This document shows positions 36,498 through 48,682 of a DNA stretch of 64,000 bases, one piece after another. The notes beneath the pieces were generated by a model. The model saw only the letters and a list, made by a program, of their open reading frames with translations, did no database searches and was not told where the DNA came from. The stretch lies in assembly GCA_028583405.1 (NCBI GenBank), contig CM053261.1:16484783-16548782 (forward strand), read 5' to 3'. This stretch comes from Pogonophryne albipinna (lineage: Eukaryota; Chordata; Actinopteri; Perciformes; Artedidraconidae). Made by a program: the position numbers and the translations under genes. The stretch's first letter is position 1; each line of letters starts with the position of its first letter.

Positions 36498-37806
36498 GGT
36501 GTTGAGGTGTGAGATTGAGGCCTGTAGTATTTTAATGGTTGGATTTTGGCAAAATCTTGCTTTTAACCAAGACTGAAGTGATTGATAGCAAATATTTCAC
36601 TACCCAGAAGTAGTATGTTTAAGTGTTCAGCAAAGCAGCTTTTGTTTTAAATTAGTAAATGTTTCTGGGTTGTACTTCTTACACATCCAGCTCTTAAGGT
36701 GAGGCAATTAGTCTCTCACGGACTGTATATCAATACAGGTGGATTGTGTGCCTGTCAGCAGAGGAGCAACTTGTTGCCCTGTCTGACCTCAGCAGGGAGC
36801 AAGTGGAGGGGCCATGTGTGAATAGTCCTTTAGAAAGCACTGGTGTGTTGGCGAGGCTGCTGATTGCAATTATAGGTTTTAATGTTGTATTAAAATAAAT
36901 AAATCTCCCAAAAAACGTATACAGCTTCTGTGTGATTTTATTAACATTGGAATTTTCTAAAATCTCGCCTAGGGCGGCAAATTGGTCAGGGCCGGCCCTG
37001 GATATATTGCACATGTTTGCTGTAATTCATCATTTGTAAAATATTATACTACATGGGCTGTATGATGTAAATCTTGTACCGTAAATGTTGTATTAAATAA
37101 AGTTAATATTACCGACGTAGATTAATGTTCCTGTAGCTTCTTATTGCACTTGCAATTGTTTTAGTTACTTGTGGGCTACTTAACATGAATAATCACAGTT
37201 ACTATCTTTTTTCTCCATCACATTTCAAAAAGAAATAGGCTATTGTTATTTTAACTCTACCACAGTAATCCATCATCAGCTTTACTTTTTAGATAAAGTT
37301 TTAACTCACAATTGATCATAACAGGCTTCAACATATAAATTTTTATATATTACCAAGTGGTTTCATGTACAACCCACACAAGTATCATGCTAAATGAAGC
37401 TCTGTTGCTTGGATATCACTAGATCCTGATGTCAGCGTAATATAAAAGTACATAACGATTGATGTGTAACTTAGCATAATTTACTAGCTAGCCGCTAGCT
37501 GCTAACTGCCGCCTCGTTAATATAAATCCAGTACCATGCTGTCATGAATGCGCGGTGCTGTTACGTGTACGCAAATTCACGTGCTTAATGTGAACGAGCC
37601 TTTTGGGCGGCGTGGTTAAAGTTGCGCATGCTCTATGAGTGCACATACGGGTACTTCTCAGGCATGCCGGGTAATCTGTGACATTTCGCTCTCTCAAAAG
37701 TTGGGCCATTTTATCATCATGCGCTAATGAGCAACTCTCATAGGAATGAATGAGGCCCCGCCTCCCACGCTGTATCCAGTTCTTATTATACATCCATGCT
37801 CTGTAC

Positions 37807-39980
37807 TCGTAACAGACACCCTGAAAGGCGAACCTCAGATATTTCCTGTGTGGGTAATATACTGGGATGTGGAAATACGCATCTTTCAGGTCGACTGATG
37901 TGAACCAGTCGTTTTGGCGCACGAGACGCAACAGAGATGTGTGAGTGAGCATTCTGAATTAGTATCTTTTGAGATATTTGTTCAGAGCTCTCAAATCTAG
38001 TATAGACCGAATTCCGTTCCCTCCCCGTTTGGGAACGAGGAAATACTTGGAATAAAAGCCGCTCTGACTCTGTTCGGAGGGTATTATCGATTCAGCCTTC
38101 TTTTCTAGTAGCGAGAAAATCTCTTGCTCTAGAACAGGGGTGCCCAACCTTTTTTGAACCGAGAGCTACTTTTAAAGTTACCAGTCTGCCGAGATCTACC
38201 AGTCCAAATAGAGAGGCGTAGCCATTACTGACAGCCTACTACCAGGTAAATACATACTTCTACTTGTATAAAACTGACCTTTGTACGATGAATACTTCAT
38301 AAAATACTGCAGATCCTTTATCTTACCTCTTTCTAATCTACACACATACAAGTATTTAACTGAAGTTACACAACAGTGTTGTTGATACAGAGTTTGAGTT
38401 TATTCACCCGTCACATACTACAGTGGGTAATGTTTTCAAGAAACATTGAACAGTGCTGCCACATATGACACAGGAAAAAAAGAAAAGACTCTGAACCCTT
38501 TCTTTGCCATTAAAATTAGGCTTACTAATAAGACAACTCAGATCTGAAGCTACACAGGAATCTGCTGCCAAAGTGCAATAAAAAAGACAAAATTAATAGA
38601 ATCAAACCCTTTTTTTGTTGCATTTTAGTAGAGTATAAAAAGAAATGCCTTTAAAATAGGATGCAAGCAACACTAGTTTCTTAACCTGAATTGATGATAG
38701 ACTATAATCAATTTAAGTTTGCATTCTTATACCATTTTGTACAATAACTATAATGAATAAGTTCAAACAAACTACAACTTACAGCTGATTAATAAGGGTA
38801 TCTAACTTGAGTTTTTATTATATCAAAAACCTGTTGAATTGCTACTGTTATTTTTACTGTCCCCCAAAAGCGTGTCAGCAGCCTCCAGGAATGCTTCTTT
38901 CACAACTTCGCCGTCTTTGAAAGACTTCATGTGTTTCGCAAGAACGTGACTGACACGATAAGATGCTATGGTAGCAGCCTTGCTCTTGTTGTTGGGCCTG
39001 GTGAAAATTGACTGCTGTGCATTTAGCTGTCCTTTCAGGCCCCTCCCCTTTTGGGAGCGTAGGGCAGAATTAGGAGGGAATTCCGTCTCGGAGCGTTTGT
39101 GCACTGTTTTGAAATGCCGCTCCTAAATTACCCTTCTTCGATAAAGCCACGCTCGCATTGCAGATGAGACAGATGGACTTTGAATTGGAATAGATACAAA
39201 AATAATCATCCTCCCACTCGGAGTGAAAATTATATATTTTAGGCTTTTTTGCTTCTGCCATAATTGCGGTCTTGTGTGTGTGTTCGGACTGTCACTCCTG
39301 TTGACACGGACAACGTCAGCGAAATAGTGCCCACTGCCCACCAGCCACGCCCCCACACATGGGTCACGCCAGCCAATCACAAAGCTTTGGTGCGTTCAAG
39401 TGCATTATTCTGGCACGGGAAGATTATGTTACAGGACATTAACGATAAAACAGAATATTGTTGTTCTATTTTTAGACACATCTCGCGATCGACTGGGAAT
39501 CTCGATCGCGATCGACTGGTTGGGCACCCCTGCTCTAGAATATGGGCCGACTCTCCCCGGGCCTGTGAATACAGAATGCCCGAGAAGTGAGGGGGGGTGA
39601 CAGCGAATTGGAGCCTGTAGCCCCGTGTTACTGTCTTGAAAACCCAAGCAGAATCTGTGAGCATCCTCCACTTTTCGCTTCTCAAAGCAAGCGGAGATGT
39701 CACAGCTCTGTCGTCTGCCCTCAGTGTCTCTATTTGTTGTGTTATGGGGCCCTCTAGTGTCTGAACACGGTGGTACCCCAGGTTGACAACCCCGGCCGAC
39801 ACTGCGCGTGCGCATGGCGGTATTGCCTTCACAATCCCGTCTATTGTCCGCCTTTTGAGAGAGGCCGTAGCCGCTCTCAAAAGAGGGGCAGACGACAGAC
39901 TGTTTATTGTTGTTATTGTTTTTCTTTTCATTTTTATTGACTGCGCCCTTGGCTTCAAGCCTGGAAACGACAGTGGAAAA
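37807..39980 (-). pseudogene. DIRS reverse transcriptase, N-terminal part, split by a hAT
   Basis: Minus-strand RT pre-domain (GYRLQFAVTPPHFSG, SQARGESAHILEQ at about 39541-39620), then, after the hAT 38135-39532, EIFSLLEKK, FYSKYFLVPKRGG and SVDLKDAYFHIPV (first catalytic Asp region) and LRFAFQGVCYEY up to 37807. A stop codon lies between KYLKRY and MLTHTS near 37957, so the frame is broken independently of the insertions. Confidence 0.8.
38135..39532 (-). mobile_element. hAT (Charlie/ZBED-like) element inside the DIRS
   Basis: 8-bp duplication CTCTAGAA at 38127-38134 and 39533-39540; perfect 15-bp terminal inverted repeat CAGGGGTGCCCAACC. Carries the 5' part of a transposase on the minus strand (39261-38823): MAEAKKPKIYNFHSEWEDDY, a zinc-finger CLICNASV and SYRVSHVLAKHMKSFKDGE. 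A 1-base insertion (extra G in the AATTTAGGAG context near 39120) shifts the frame, and the catalytic domain is deleted. Confidence 0.92.
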
Positions 39981-39999
39981 TGATTTATTTTGAAACAAC

Positions 40000-41615
40000 A
40001 ATGATGACATGTGTTTGTGTGACTTAAACAGGCAGCGGAACTTGCTGTCTTTGATGTTAAGTCCATTTCCCTGATGGCGCGAACTTGAGGATGACGTTCT
40101 GGCATCACTCGAGGCGGCGGGAAGATGGGGGCATGGTGGCACCCCGAAAACACATGAGCATCCAACACTGGAACGTGCTCTGGAGCTGGGGAACAGGGAA
40201 CTTCCAGCTCCTTCATCGAGGAGAGGAGAGGAGGCTGTCAGGACGCCCGCTTCTTCTTCCTCGCCTGGTGGCTGGTGGTCTGGAAGGTTGGTCAGGTTGA
40301 GCCACCTGGCTCTCTCCTGTACCACCATCATTCCCAGCGCTTTACCCGTGGCTTGGACTGCGCAGCGCTGCACACGGAGGCAAATGTCCGTGATCGCTGC
40401 GATCTCGTCCCACACGGCAGGCTCAGGTCTGCTCGACATGTCCTCGCAAAGCTCCGCCTGGTAGGCGGTCAGCAGCGAGGAGACGTTGAGAGCCCTGGCG
40501 GACAAAGCTGCGGCTTTATAGGCCCGTTCGGTCATCGCTGACTGGAACCGGTCTGCCTTTGCCGGTAGCATGGGGTTCCTGCTAGGTGTCGAAGCCAGCC
40601 TCGGTTGGAGGTGGGCTGCCACCAGCGGTTCCATGGGCGGCATGCGGAGCAGGCCGAGCCTCTCCATACCGTCACAGTCCAGGGAGGAGGCACCCTGGAT
40701 TGGGGCCTTGTTGCTAAAGGGACGGTCTCTCCACGAGACCGACACCTCGTCCAGCATCTCCGGAAAGACTGGGAGGAGCTGCCTCTTCGTCCTCGCTGCT
40801 TGGGGCAAGTTCTTCCCCTCGTAGCGAGATCTGGAGGTCTCCTTGGCCACTTCAGGCCATGGGATGTCCAGGCTGGACGCAGTGCGTTGACACGCGGCCT
40901 GCAAGTCCATGCTTAGGACGGGCGAAGCTGGTGTGGTCTCGCCCGGGGGAGCGGACATCGCTCCCGGCTTTGCAGCCTGAGCCGATGAAACGAAGATGTC
41001 ATCCCCATCCGAGTCAGACAGGAGGAACTCAGAGGTATCCTCTTCGTCCTCCATGTAGACCAACTCCAGGACATCCTCCGCGGGTGGAACCATGGTGAGG
41101 TCCAATTGGGAGCCCCAGCTTGACACAGCGCGGGTCTCCGCTCTCGCGGCTCTTGCCGCCACCGGGTCCCAGCCTGAAACGGCGTGGGGCTCCGGTTCAG
41201 CGGCTGTCGCTGTTGTTGAGCCCCAGTCTGACACAGCGCGGGGCTCAATCTCTGCGGCGGACGCCACCATGTCTTGATTGCCGGACGGCGAATCAGCGGA
41301 CATGAGGGGGTCCTGTCCCGACAAGCTAGCTTGGCGTGCTAACCGTCGGCGGAGGCTCTTCATGGTGAAGCGGGTACAATGCCCGCACGAGCCGGGGTTA
41401 TCGATAGCCTCCCGGGCGTGTTCCAGCCCGAGGCAGGACGAGCAGACCTGGTGTGAGTCTGTGCCTGAAATCTTAAACCCGCAGCAGCATAGCCGAGCCT
41501 CCGAGTCCCTGACTCCTCTGGTGTGAGGGAGAGAAGGGTCCATCTTTCGATCGCCGGGGTGTCGGCGTGGAGTGGACACGCTAGTAACAGGTACGTTACT
41601 GAGAAAAAAATCCAA
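40000..41615 (-). CDS. DIRS gag-like ORF
   Basis: Minus-strand frame beginning MDFFLSNVPVTSVSTPRR at 41615. It has a Cys-rich segment near the N terminus (CCCGFKISG, CSSCLGLEH, CGHCTRF), an acidic middle (LVYMEDEEDTSEFLLSDSD) and a C-terminal region characteristic of DIRS ORF1 proteins. The open frame continues to 39429 but below about 40000 overlaps the RT pre-domain in another phase. Presumed nucleic-acid-binding structural protein; assigned by position and composition. Confidence 0.7.
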
Positions 41616-42007
41616 CCTTGCCGTTAGTCCGAAAGGAAAAAAGGCGACGGTGTAGATTTTATTCTTTAAAGAATATTAACTGGTGTGTTAATACCTTTTT
41701 TTTTTTATCTCGGTCTCCTCTGGTGTGAGAGAGAAAAGAGAACGTCCTCTTTACCGTGGTGTCGGTGTGGAGGGAAGAACAAACTAGCAACAGGTATGTT
41801 ACTAGCTTGAAGAAAAAATCAAACCTTACCGTTATTTCGACAGAAAGAACGGCGAGGCAGATTACAATATTAACTGGTGTGTTAATATTGCTCAGTCTTC
41901 TTGCAAAGCAAAAAAGTAACCGGCAAGCGCCCGTCGACCGAATGTTAGCTTTGGGTTCAGTCTGTGGACCTTTAAGCTAGCCCGGTTACTGATAAGTCGA
42001 GATGTGC

Positions 42008-42200
42008 TCTGAAGCGAGAAGAGGTGTTTGAATGACGCTGCGTCATAGCGCAAGCTACTTAAAGGGTGGGTGGATTCCCTGACATTGACGTCAAGATCAC
42101 CAGCCAATCAGGATTGGCGTAATGAGATTGATGCTTCTGTTTGCATACACGTTGAGGCGCATCCCATAGTGAGACATCGAACGGAGTGTTATGAATGAGA
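42008..42200. repeat. DIRS right inverted terminal repeat
   Basis: Reverse complement of 31356-31535 up to about 42178, followed by the right-specific outer end (GGAGTGTTATGAATGAGAAC). The final AAC abuts the host sequence ATGTATTT. Confidence 0.9.
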
Positions 42201-43061
42201 ACATGTATTTACATATAATTGTTATTTTGATTTCGTCCTTACTCCCTCATTATCTATCCCAACTTGACGTCACTAATTTGAGGATCATGGAACATTTCCT
42301 CATTCTAAGTCCATTGGGCAATGGTTAGGGATGGTTCGGCAGTGATCATTGGTACTTTCTCATACGATTCTTATGCTGGAGCCTGAAGGCAGCATTTCAC
42401 AAAGGAAGGAGTGGCGCTCACATCTGTTTTATAATTCGTCAATCGGTGACTTTTAAACTACGCTATCTGAAGAAAAATAACAAAGAAAAATCGAATTCGT
42501 AACTTCAAAATATGTATTTTTTGTGTTTTAATTTGTTTTTGTCTTTAGAGAAATATACAAGTTACTGACAGTTATATTACACCTGTTTTGTACTTCCTCG
42601 CTAGTACACTGATAAAAACGTCCTGTAAATATTACTTAGAATGTGTTTTACTTCTACAAGAAATTACTAATTTAGTGCTTTAACTCAAAATGTCTCCTTT
42701 TATTTAATGTGTTACTTGCATTTTGCATGTAATTTTGTATCATAATTGTGTTAGGTACATTTTAACCATAGAACCAAGTAAATATTACCTAAAGTATTGT
42801 GTTGATTGTAAAACGGTTAAAAGCTAATAAAGTTTACCTTGGCAACTTAAGTGAAGGTGGGTTACGCCCTATGACGTCAGAGTAGTTCCACACGGTACAG
42901 AGATTCGGGAGAAGAGGACAATTTACTGAGTGGAAGATGGCATGGATGGACCCTCCGCTAATGTGTTGAATAATCGTGGATTTGGAGTCATGTGAGTATA
43001 TTTATGCGCTTGGTTATCTGGTTACATTCATGTTATCTGGTCAGCTGAATGCAGATATTAA

Positions 43062-45229
43062 CCCTCTGGAGTCTGTGGACGCGCCGGCGCGTCCAGGTGC
43101 GCATAATTTTACGTAATTAATCATATATTTTCGATTATAAGGAGTAGAAACATGATTCAGATATCCGCGGAATCGCTGGAAGAGTAGCTTTCCAGTGGTA
43201 TCTCCTGTGAGACTGTAACCAGGGCACAGCAGCCAATATGGCCGCTCAAAGCAGCTTGACTTTACACTGTGTGGGATTGGTGGATTTGTGTGTCCGTCAA
43301 GGAAATCTCGGCCGGCAGCCATCATGGTCTGAAATGACCAATGGACATCGAGAAATCACTAAGGACCTACCCACCAAGTAAAAAAAACATAAACCACGTG
43401 TCTCCCATCAGTTTACGTCTGTGAGGAGAGAGAGAGAGACAGAGAAAATGGCTAAAAAAAAACTTTACAGTTGCCGACTTCGCTAGAGATTTTTTTCACT
43501 AGCAGCAGTGAAGATAGAGCCTCAGAACCTGAAGTCTTCGACTCTTCTGAAGAAGAAGAACACAAAGACAACAACAAGGATCCATTTGGACATGGGTAAG
43601 TGGAAATATTACAGTAATAGTGTACTGGCAATGTGTGGGGAATACCGCGAAAATGAACAATAGGTTTATTGATATATATTTTTTATCGATAGTCATGAAC
43701 TTTTTCTTGGGACAAAATAGACTCCATTAACAAACGTTTACTCTGTGTTAACGTTATTTTGGTGTGTAAAAGTGAGATTACATGTGTAGATGATTAAATT
43801 AATCATTTATTCGTCCCACAACGGAAACATTTACAGTGACATGTTTTTGCCATCGATTATTTTATCATACTGTTCTGTACAGATGAGACTTTGTCATAGA
43901 TTTATTTATGTGTGCCTGTTATTATTTTACCGTCCTGTACAGATGAGACTTTGTAATCAGATGTAGCCTATGTATATGTGTGTCTGTGATTTTATACTGA
44001 ATGTAAAGTAACTGGAAATACCTGTGTGTGTGTGAGAGAGCGAGAGAGATCGAGAGAGACTCCTTCTCCAACCTCCCAAACTTTCTTTTTATGTGTGCAT
44101 TGTTATTTGTGCTTGAGCAACATTTTACTTGAACTTTATTTCAATGAAATTAGTTGTAATTATTGTCCTACATTTTTATTTGTTTTACAGAGATGTTTCA
44201 CAGCTGTCTGGGCCTAGTGGCCCACAGGCGGCGGAGTTTATCCAGCAGCCAGAACATCCATCTGTGCCGGCCCCCAGGTCAAGATCTACCGTGGCTCAAG
44301 GACCTTCACCAGAGCCATCACCACCAAGGACCAGCAGACCAGCATCACTAAAGCTGCCTCCACCTCCATCTGCGGCTGCCACCAGGTCAAGATACACCTC
44401 AGCACAAAGGCTCCACCACAGCCATCACCTTCAACCCAGCCAGCAAGGAGGTCTCGTGGAGGTCTCGTATAGCACTTGTACCCCCCACCTACACAGCAGC
44501 CCATCCACCATCACCCCCATCTTCACAGCAGCCAGACCCACTGTCTTGGAAGACAGACAAAGACCTTGACACTGTCTTGACATTTATAATGAATAGTTGG
44601 TTGAAAGTTCTGATGTTCAATATTGTAAATAGTTAGATTTTCCAGTTTCTTATATTTATATAAATAGTTGGTTGAAAAAAACATATTTATAATAAATTGT
44701 TGGTTGAAAAAAAAGGTTGAATGCTCAATTTGTATTTTTACACACCACATGAACCTTGGTATGTAATATGAAGTCATTATTCAGTCCTAATGTATCTCAG
44801 TCCCTGCTGTGGTGAAAGTAGAGTGATAAACACCTGTTTTACTCAAAATTCGAATTAATTTTTTTCATTTTAGACATGAATAACACATTTATATACAGTT
44901 TAATTCAAATATTTCACTGCTTTTGTGATCCTAAGACTTTGGTAACCAAATCTAAAACACCAAAACAATTCGATCACATGAGTACATTTGTGTTTTCACA
45001 AGAGTTTTGAAGATTTTCCGAAAATCGGATGTAACATTTTAAGCTTTTGAGCTACTTATCTCATCAAACAGTGCTCTAAGGTGAGTAATTTGCATATATA
45101 GCAATACCAGAGATTGTCCTGAACATTTTGATATTTAACACATGGGGTGCCATGTTAGAAGAAATACATTTAAAAGGGGATTTAAGAAAACATCAAAAAA
45201 TCGAGAACATACCCTTAGACTCCAGAGGG
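43062..45229 (+). mobile_element. piggyBac element, internally deleted
   Basis: 13-bp terminal inverted repeat CCCTCTGGAGTCT. TTAA at 43058-43061 on the left; the right copy is altered to TGAA (45230). Arm B keeps the uninterrupted site with TTAA at 56652-56655. It contains N-terminal remnants of a PGBD-type transposase: a start MAKKK at 43448 followed by frame slips in A and T runs, the acidic segment EPEVFDSSEEEE (about 43526-43562), and a Pro/Ser-rich part from 44188 (RDVSQLSGPSGPQAAEFIQ). No DDD catalytic region. Confidence 0.85.
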
Positions 45230-47221
45230 TGAAACGTACATTAAGCTGACTGACTTGTCAGTCAGCTTAATGAACGCGCTCCGAGCTTAAAGAACGCGCT
45301 CCGAGGTGTGGTTACACTGGACCCGTCTCGATGTGGACAATGCTCGTTACCAAAAGTGCAATAAGAGTTTAGCATGTCTGGGCGGTAACACGAGCAATTT
45401 GTCTAAACATGCAGATATTAAAAACGTACTTAGCCGGTTAGCATGCTAGCTAACTCAGCATGTGGGATAAATCAGATGTCAAGGTGTGGGTTAGTTTTTA
45501 GTGGGTTATTCAGAGATTCAAACCCGTCGACTGGGGGGTAATTCTCCGTTTCAGATAAATCTATGGCATTGGCGGACTCACTTATTTAAAAAGTGTTTTT
45601 TTATTGGGGGGAGGCGGTGTTCGCGCTACATTATGATACTAAAATACTGTGTCAGCCAGGGGCGTCGCCTGGACCTGGAAACATTCGGGGCTTAGCCCAC
45701 AGTGGCAGCGCTACAGTCGAATTTTCTACTGCAAGGCTCCCCACACGCACATACACAATTGCGCCATCTGGTGTCACAAACGTGTGCCTGCATTAGCTTT
45801 GTTACGGCAATGGATTGTGGGAGAATCTCATAGCACGTGAGGATCTCTTGAGGGTAAGGTGCCTGTATTATCTCGGTGGACAAAATGTATGTTTTTATTT
45901 TATAAGGACAATAACGTACTGTTGTGTTTGTTTAGTTTAATGTTAATTGTTTAATGCTCACAGTCACAGCAACATGTTTTTTGTGTGAAAAACATGTTCT
46001 GAGTGATCTGTTGCCGAGGGGACACTACACCGGAGTTACATAAGCAGAGATAAAGTGCTATTTTGGGGGGAACTCACCTCCTCTGGGGTCCCCCAGGAAG
46101 ATTTTTTTTAAATATTGAAGTTAAAAGCATCAATCTTGTGCACTTTGAGAGCAACATCAGGAGATATGGATACATCTCTCAACACCCATATGTCAAAATA
46201 AATCTCAGAATCAGAAACGGGTTTATTATTTAAAAACACTTCATTTTCCAATTAAATCATAAACTATGTCAAATTATTAGAAGTTGTTAGTAATCAGATT
46301 AAACAGAAAAAAGGGATGGAAGGAGGAAATAATAATCCCTCCTCACTTGCTGCTTCCCTCATGACTTGCAGTTTCCCTCATCCCTTGCTGTTTCCCTCAT
46401 CCCTTGCTGTTTGCGGTTGAAATTATCTCTTTTGCTGGCCAAACATGCTGGATGGAAAGCAGTGGTGTCTCACTTGCCTTGGCCCTGTATCTGCAGTCCC
46501 TAAATCAGTCATGTTACCCATTGACTCTTGTCTGTTCTGGTGTTCCTGTTCATTGTTGTCTCCATTGTCGTTCTTGTCTGTTGTATCTCCTTCTTGTGTG
46601 TCCCTTTCTCCTGTTCTACTTTCTTCATCCTCTACTCTGTTTGGCTCATCTGTGATGACTGTGGGTAAACACAAACAAGTATGTAAGTCAATCAGTTTCC
46701 AACTCTGTCAAATAAATGAATCTCAAGATACACAAATTTGTCTTCATTAAAATGAGTGTCACCACACTGTCACAAAATGTAATACTAACCAATTGAAAAT
46801 AGTTACATTTACATTGGAAACCTCTTGTAGATATCACTGTTAAGAGTAGTTATCTGCCAATAGGACAGAATCATTCCTATACAAATGCAGTTTGAGTAAT
46901 TCACTTAATATATTCACTTAATACTCTAATGGCGCGTTTCCACTGCAGCGGGTAGCTCGCTTTAAGCGCGCCGAGCCGTGCGGGGCCCGTTTTTGGTTGC
47001 GTTTCCACTTGGCCTAGTTTTGGCCCGAGGCTACTTTTTCACCCTTTTTCTGGCCCGACTAAATCGTGGTTCTATCGAGGCCAACAAGCGGGGCCAACAA
47101 CCGGGCGGAATATGCTAAACTAGTGACGACTGCTGATTGGTCAGAGAGAATCGTCACAATTCTCGCGCGACTAGTGTCGCATATTAAGGGACGCTTGCAG
47201 CATTTTTGTAAACCTAAGAAA

Positions 47222-48655
47222 ATGGCAAAGAAAAGCATACCGTGGTCGATTGACGAAGTTGCGACGTTCCTCCAGCTGATTGCAGATGATAAAATCCAGC
47301 GAGAGCTCGACGGCACAACTCGCAACCTAAACGTTTTTCAGGAGGTCTCTGCACTGTTGTCCGAGCGCGGATTCTCAAGGACTTTCCAGCAGTGTAGGGA
47401 AAAACTGAAAAAGCTTAAGAGTGAGTATAGAGCCGTGAAGGACCACAACGGCCGGAGTGGTTCAGATAGGAAAAGCTGGAAGTGGTTCGACCTGTTGGAC
47501 GCTATTTATGGCCATAGACCGGCCAACGTTGGGAGGGAGGGAGGCCTGGACTCTGCAACCGCGTTACTGGAGTCCCTGCATGGTAAGTCTTTGCTAACGC
47601 TCTGTTATTTGCTTGAAAGCGTTGTGTATTCTAAAGCTCACTTCTAACAAACAAGTATTTTATCCTTACATTTATGTTCGACAACCCATGCTTTTATGGA
47701 GCCCCGAAGAGCTACATAGGCAGATAGCATTAGCTAGAGCTATTGTTTGCTAACACCACATGCGCCATTGTTTAGGTTCTTCTTTTCTACAGTTGTTGTT
47801 GCTATTTAGTATTGTGCTACAGTAGTTTGTGGAATTAACAAGTCATGTTGCTGTTCTAGATGATGCCATTGGGACTAGTGAGGAGGAACAGTCCCGAACA
47901 ACGGGTGGTGGCAGTGTTCCGTCCTCAACATCATCAGAACGGACCTCAACTCGACCACAGACACCAGTCGAGGAACCGACACCAACGCCGAGTGCCATCA
48001 CGACACCGCAGCGTGTGGTTCTAGGTAAGAAATAGGCATGGCAAAACGACTGGAATTGTGACTTTTTAAAAAACTTTAGATCATCCATCGTCATTAAGTA
48101 AAATAAGCTATACCACTGTGTGGAAATGCTCTGTTACAAACTAGCTAGTACGCAGCTAGTACAATTGTGTGTGACATCCTATTATATACATATATTTATA
48201 TTCATTATCAACAGGCTGGACATAATGTAATTCACTTTCACAATCATTGTAAACATCTAGGGCATAACTGTCTTTAGTTCATCCTTACTGTTGTTCTGCT
48301 TATACATTGTATTGTATCCTTGTGTGACCTGTACCTGTCCTGTGTTTTTCATTGTTATTGCTAATTCTTATTGCTATAATTATCTTATCTTCATACAGGC
48401 AAGAGGAAACGAGGAGGAGACGAGCACCTAGCACAGCAGGAACGGCACCATGAACAGAGCCTGGCCCAGGTGGATCGGCACTGGCAGCTGACCATGGAGG
48501 CTGTTGCCCGGGCGAGGGAGGAGGAAATGGCCTTGAGAAGGGAGGAGAACGCTCAAACTCATGCGTTTAACCTAGCCTTCCTGCGCACTCTCGGCCAGGT
48601 TCTAGGGGGCAGCCGACGTGGCCCGTCTCCTCAGGAAGACGAACCACCTCTGTAA
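47222..48655 (+). CDS. Harbinger Myb/SANT-like DNA-binding protein, 3 exons
   Basis: Exons 47222-47582, 47860-48024 and 48399-48655, joined in phase 1 with GT-AG introns; 783 nt, 260 residues. The N-terminal trihelix/Myb-like domain (WSIDEVATFLQLIADDKI, then FQQCREKLKKLKSEYR and WKWFDLLDAIYG) is the MADF/SANT-like type that partners Harbinger transposases. A Ser/Thr/Pro linker follows, then a charged coiled-coil-like C terminus (VARAREEEMALRREENAQ). The family role is to import the transposase and bind terminal sequences. The in-frame ATG at 47066 is an alternative but lies in transposon end sequence; 47222 starts MAKKSIPWS and fits the domain. Confidence 0.82.
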
Positions 48656-48682
48656 TTTTAATATTATTCAGTTTCATCTCTC

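Larger units (their letters stand above)
34206..37000 (+). mobile_element. hAT element with ZMYM1-like transposase remnant
   Basis: 8-bp duplication GATATATT (34198-34205, 37001-37008) and terminal inverted repeat CAGGGCCGGCCC / GGGCCGGCCCTG. Internal transposase is deleted but both ends of the gene remain (next entry). Nested within the 33739-37798 insertion. Confidence 0.9.
33739..37798. mobile_element. Unclassified insertion with 8-bp target duplication, carrying a nested hAT
   Basis: Flanked by CTCTGTAC at 33731-33738 and 37799-37806. Ends are CAAGCCCC and ATCCATG (CA...TG) without clear long inverted repeats. Its own sequence is 33739-34205 plus 37009-37798. Near the left end GAATTGAAAGAGTT is repeated three times (about 33855-33900). 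No coding capacity recognised. 8-bp duplications suit hAT or P-type elements; class left open. Confidence 0.65.
26055..42200 (-). mobile_element. DIRS-type tyrosine-recombinase retrotransposon with nested insertions
   Basis: The whole span between the two AAC trinucleotides (26052-26054 and 42198-42200). The element is read on the minus strand: gag-like ORF, reverse transcriptase, RNase H remnant, tyrosine recombinase. It has inverted terminal repeats (left about 31356-31535, right about 42008-42178) with element-specific outer ends, and an internal complementary region at 31557-31652 that reproduces both outer ends joined head to tail. No target duplication is present, as expected for recombinase-mediated insertion. 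It is interrupted by a hAT (26058-27417), an LTR element (27428-31313), an unclassified element (33739-37798) and another hAT (38135-39532). It is inactive as it stands: insertions, a stop between RT blocks and loss of the RNase H core. Confidence 0.9.
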
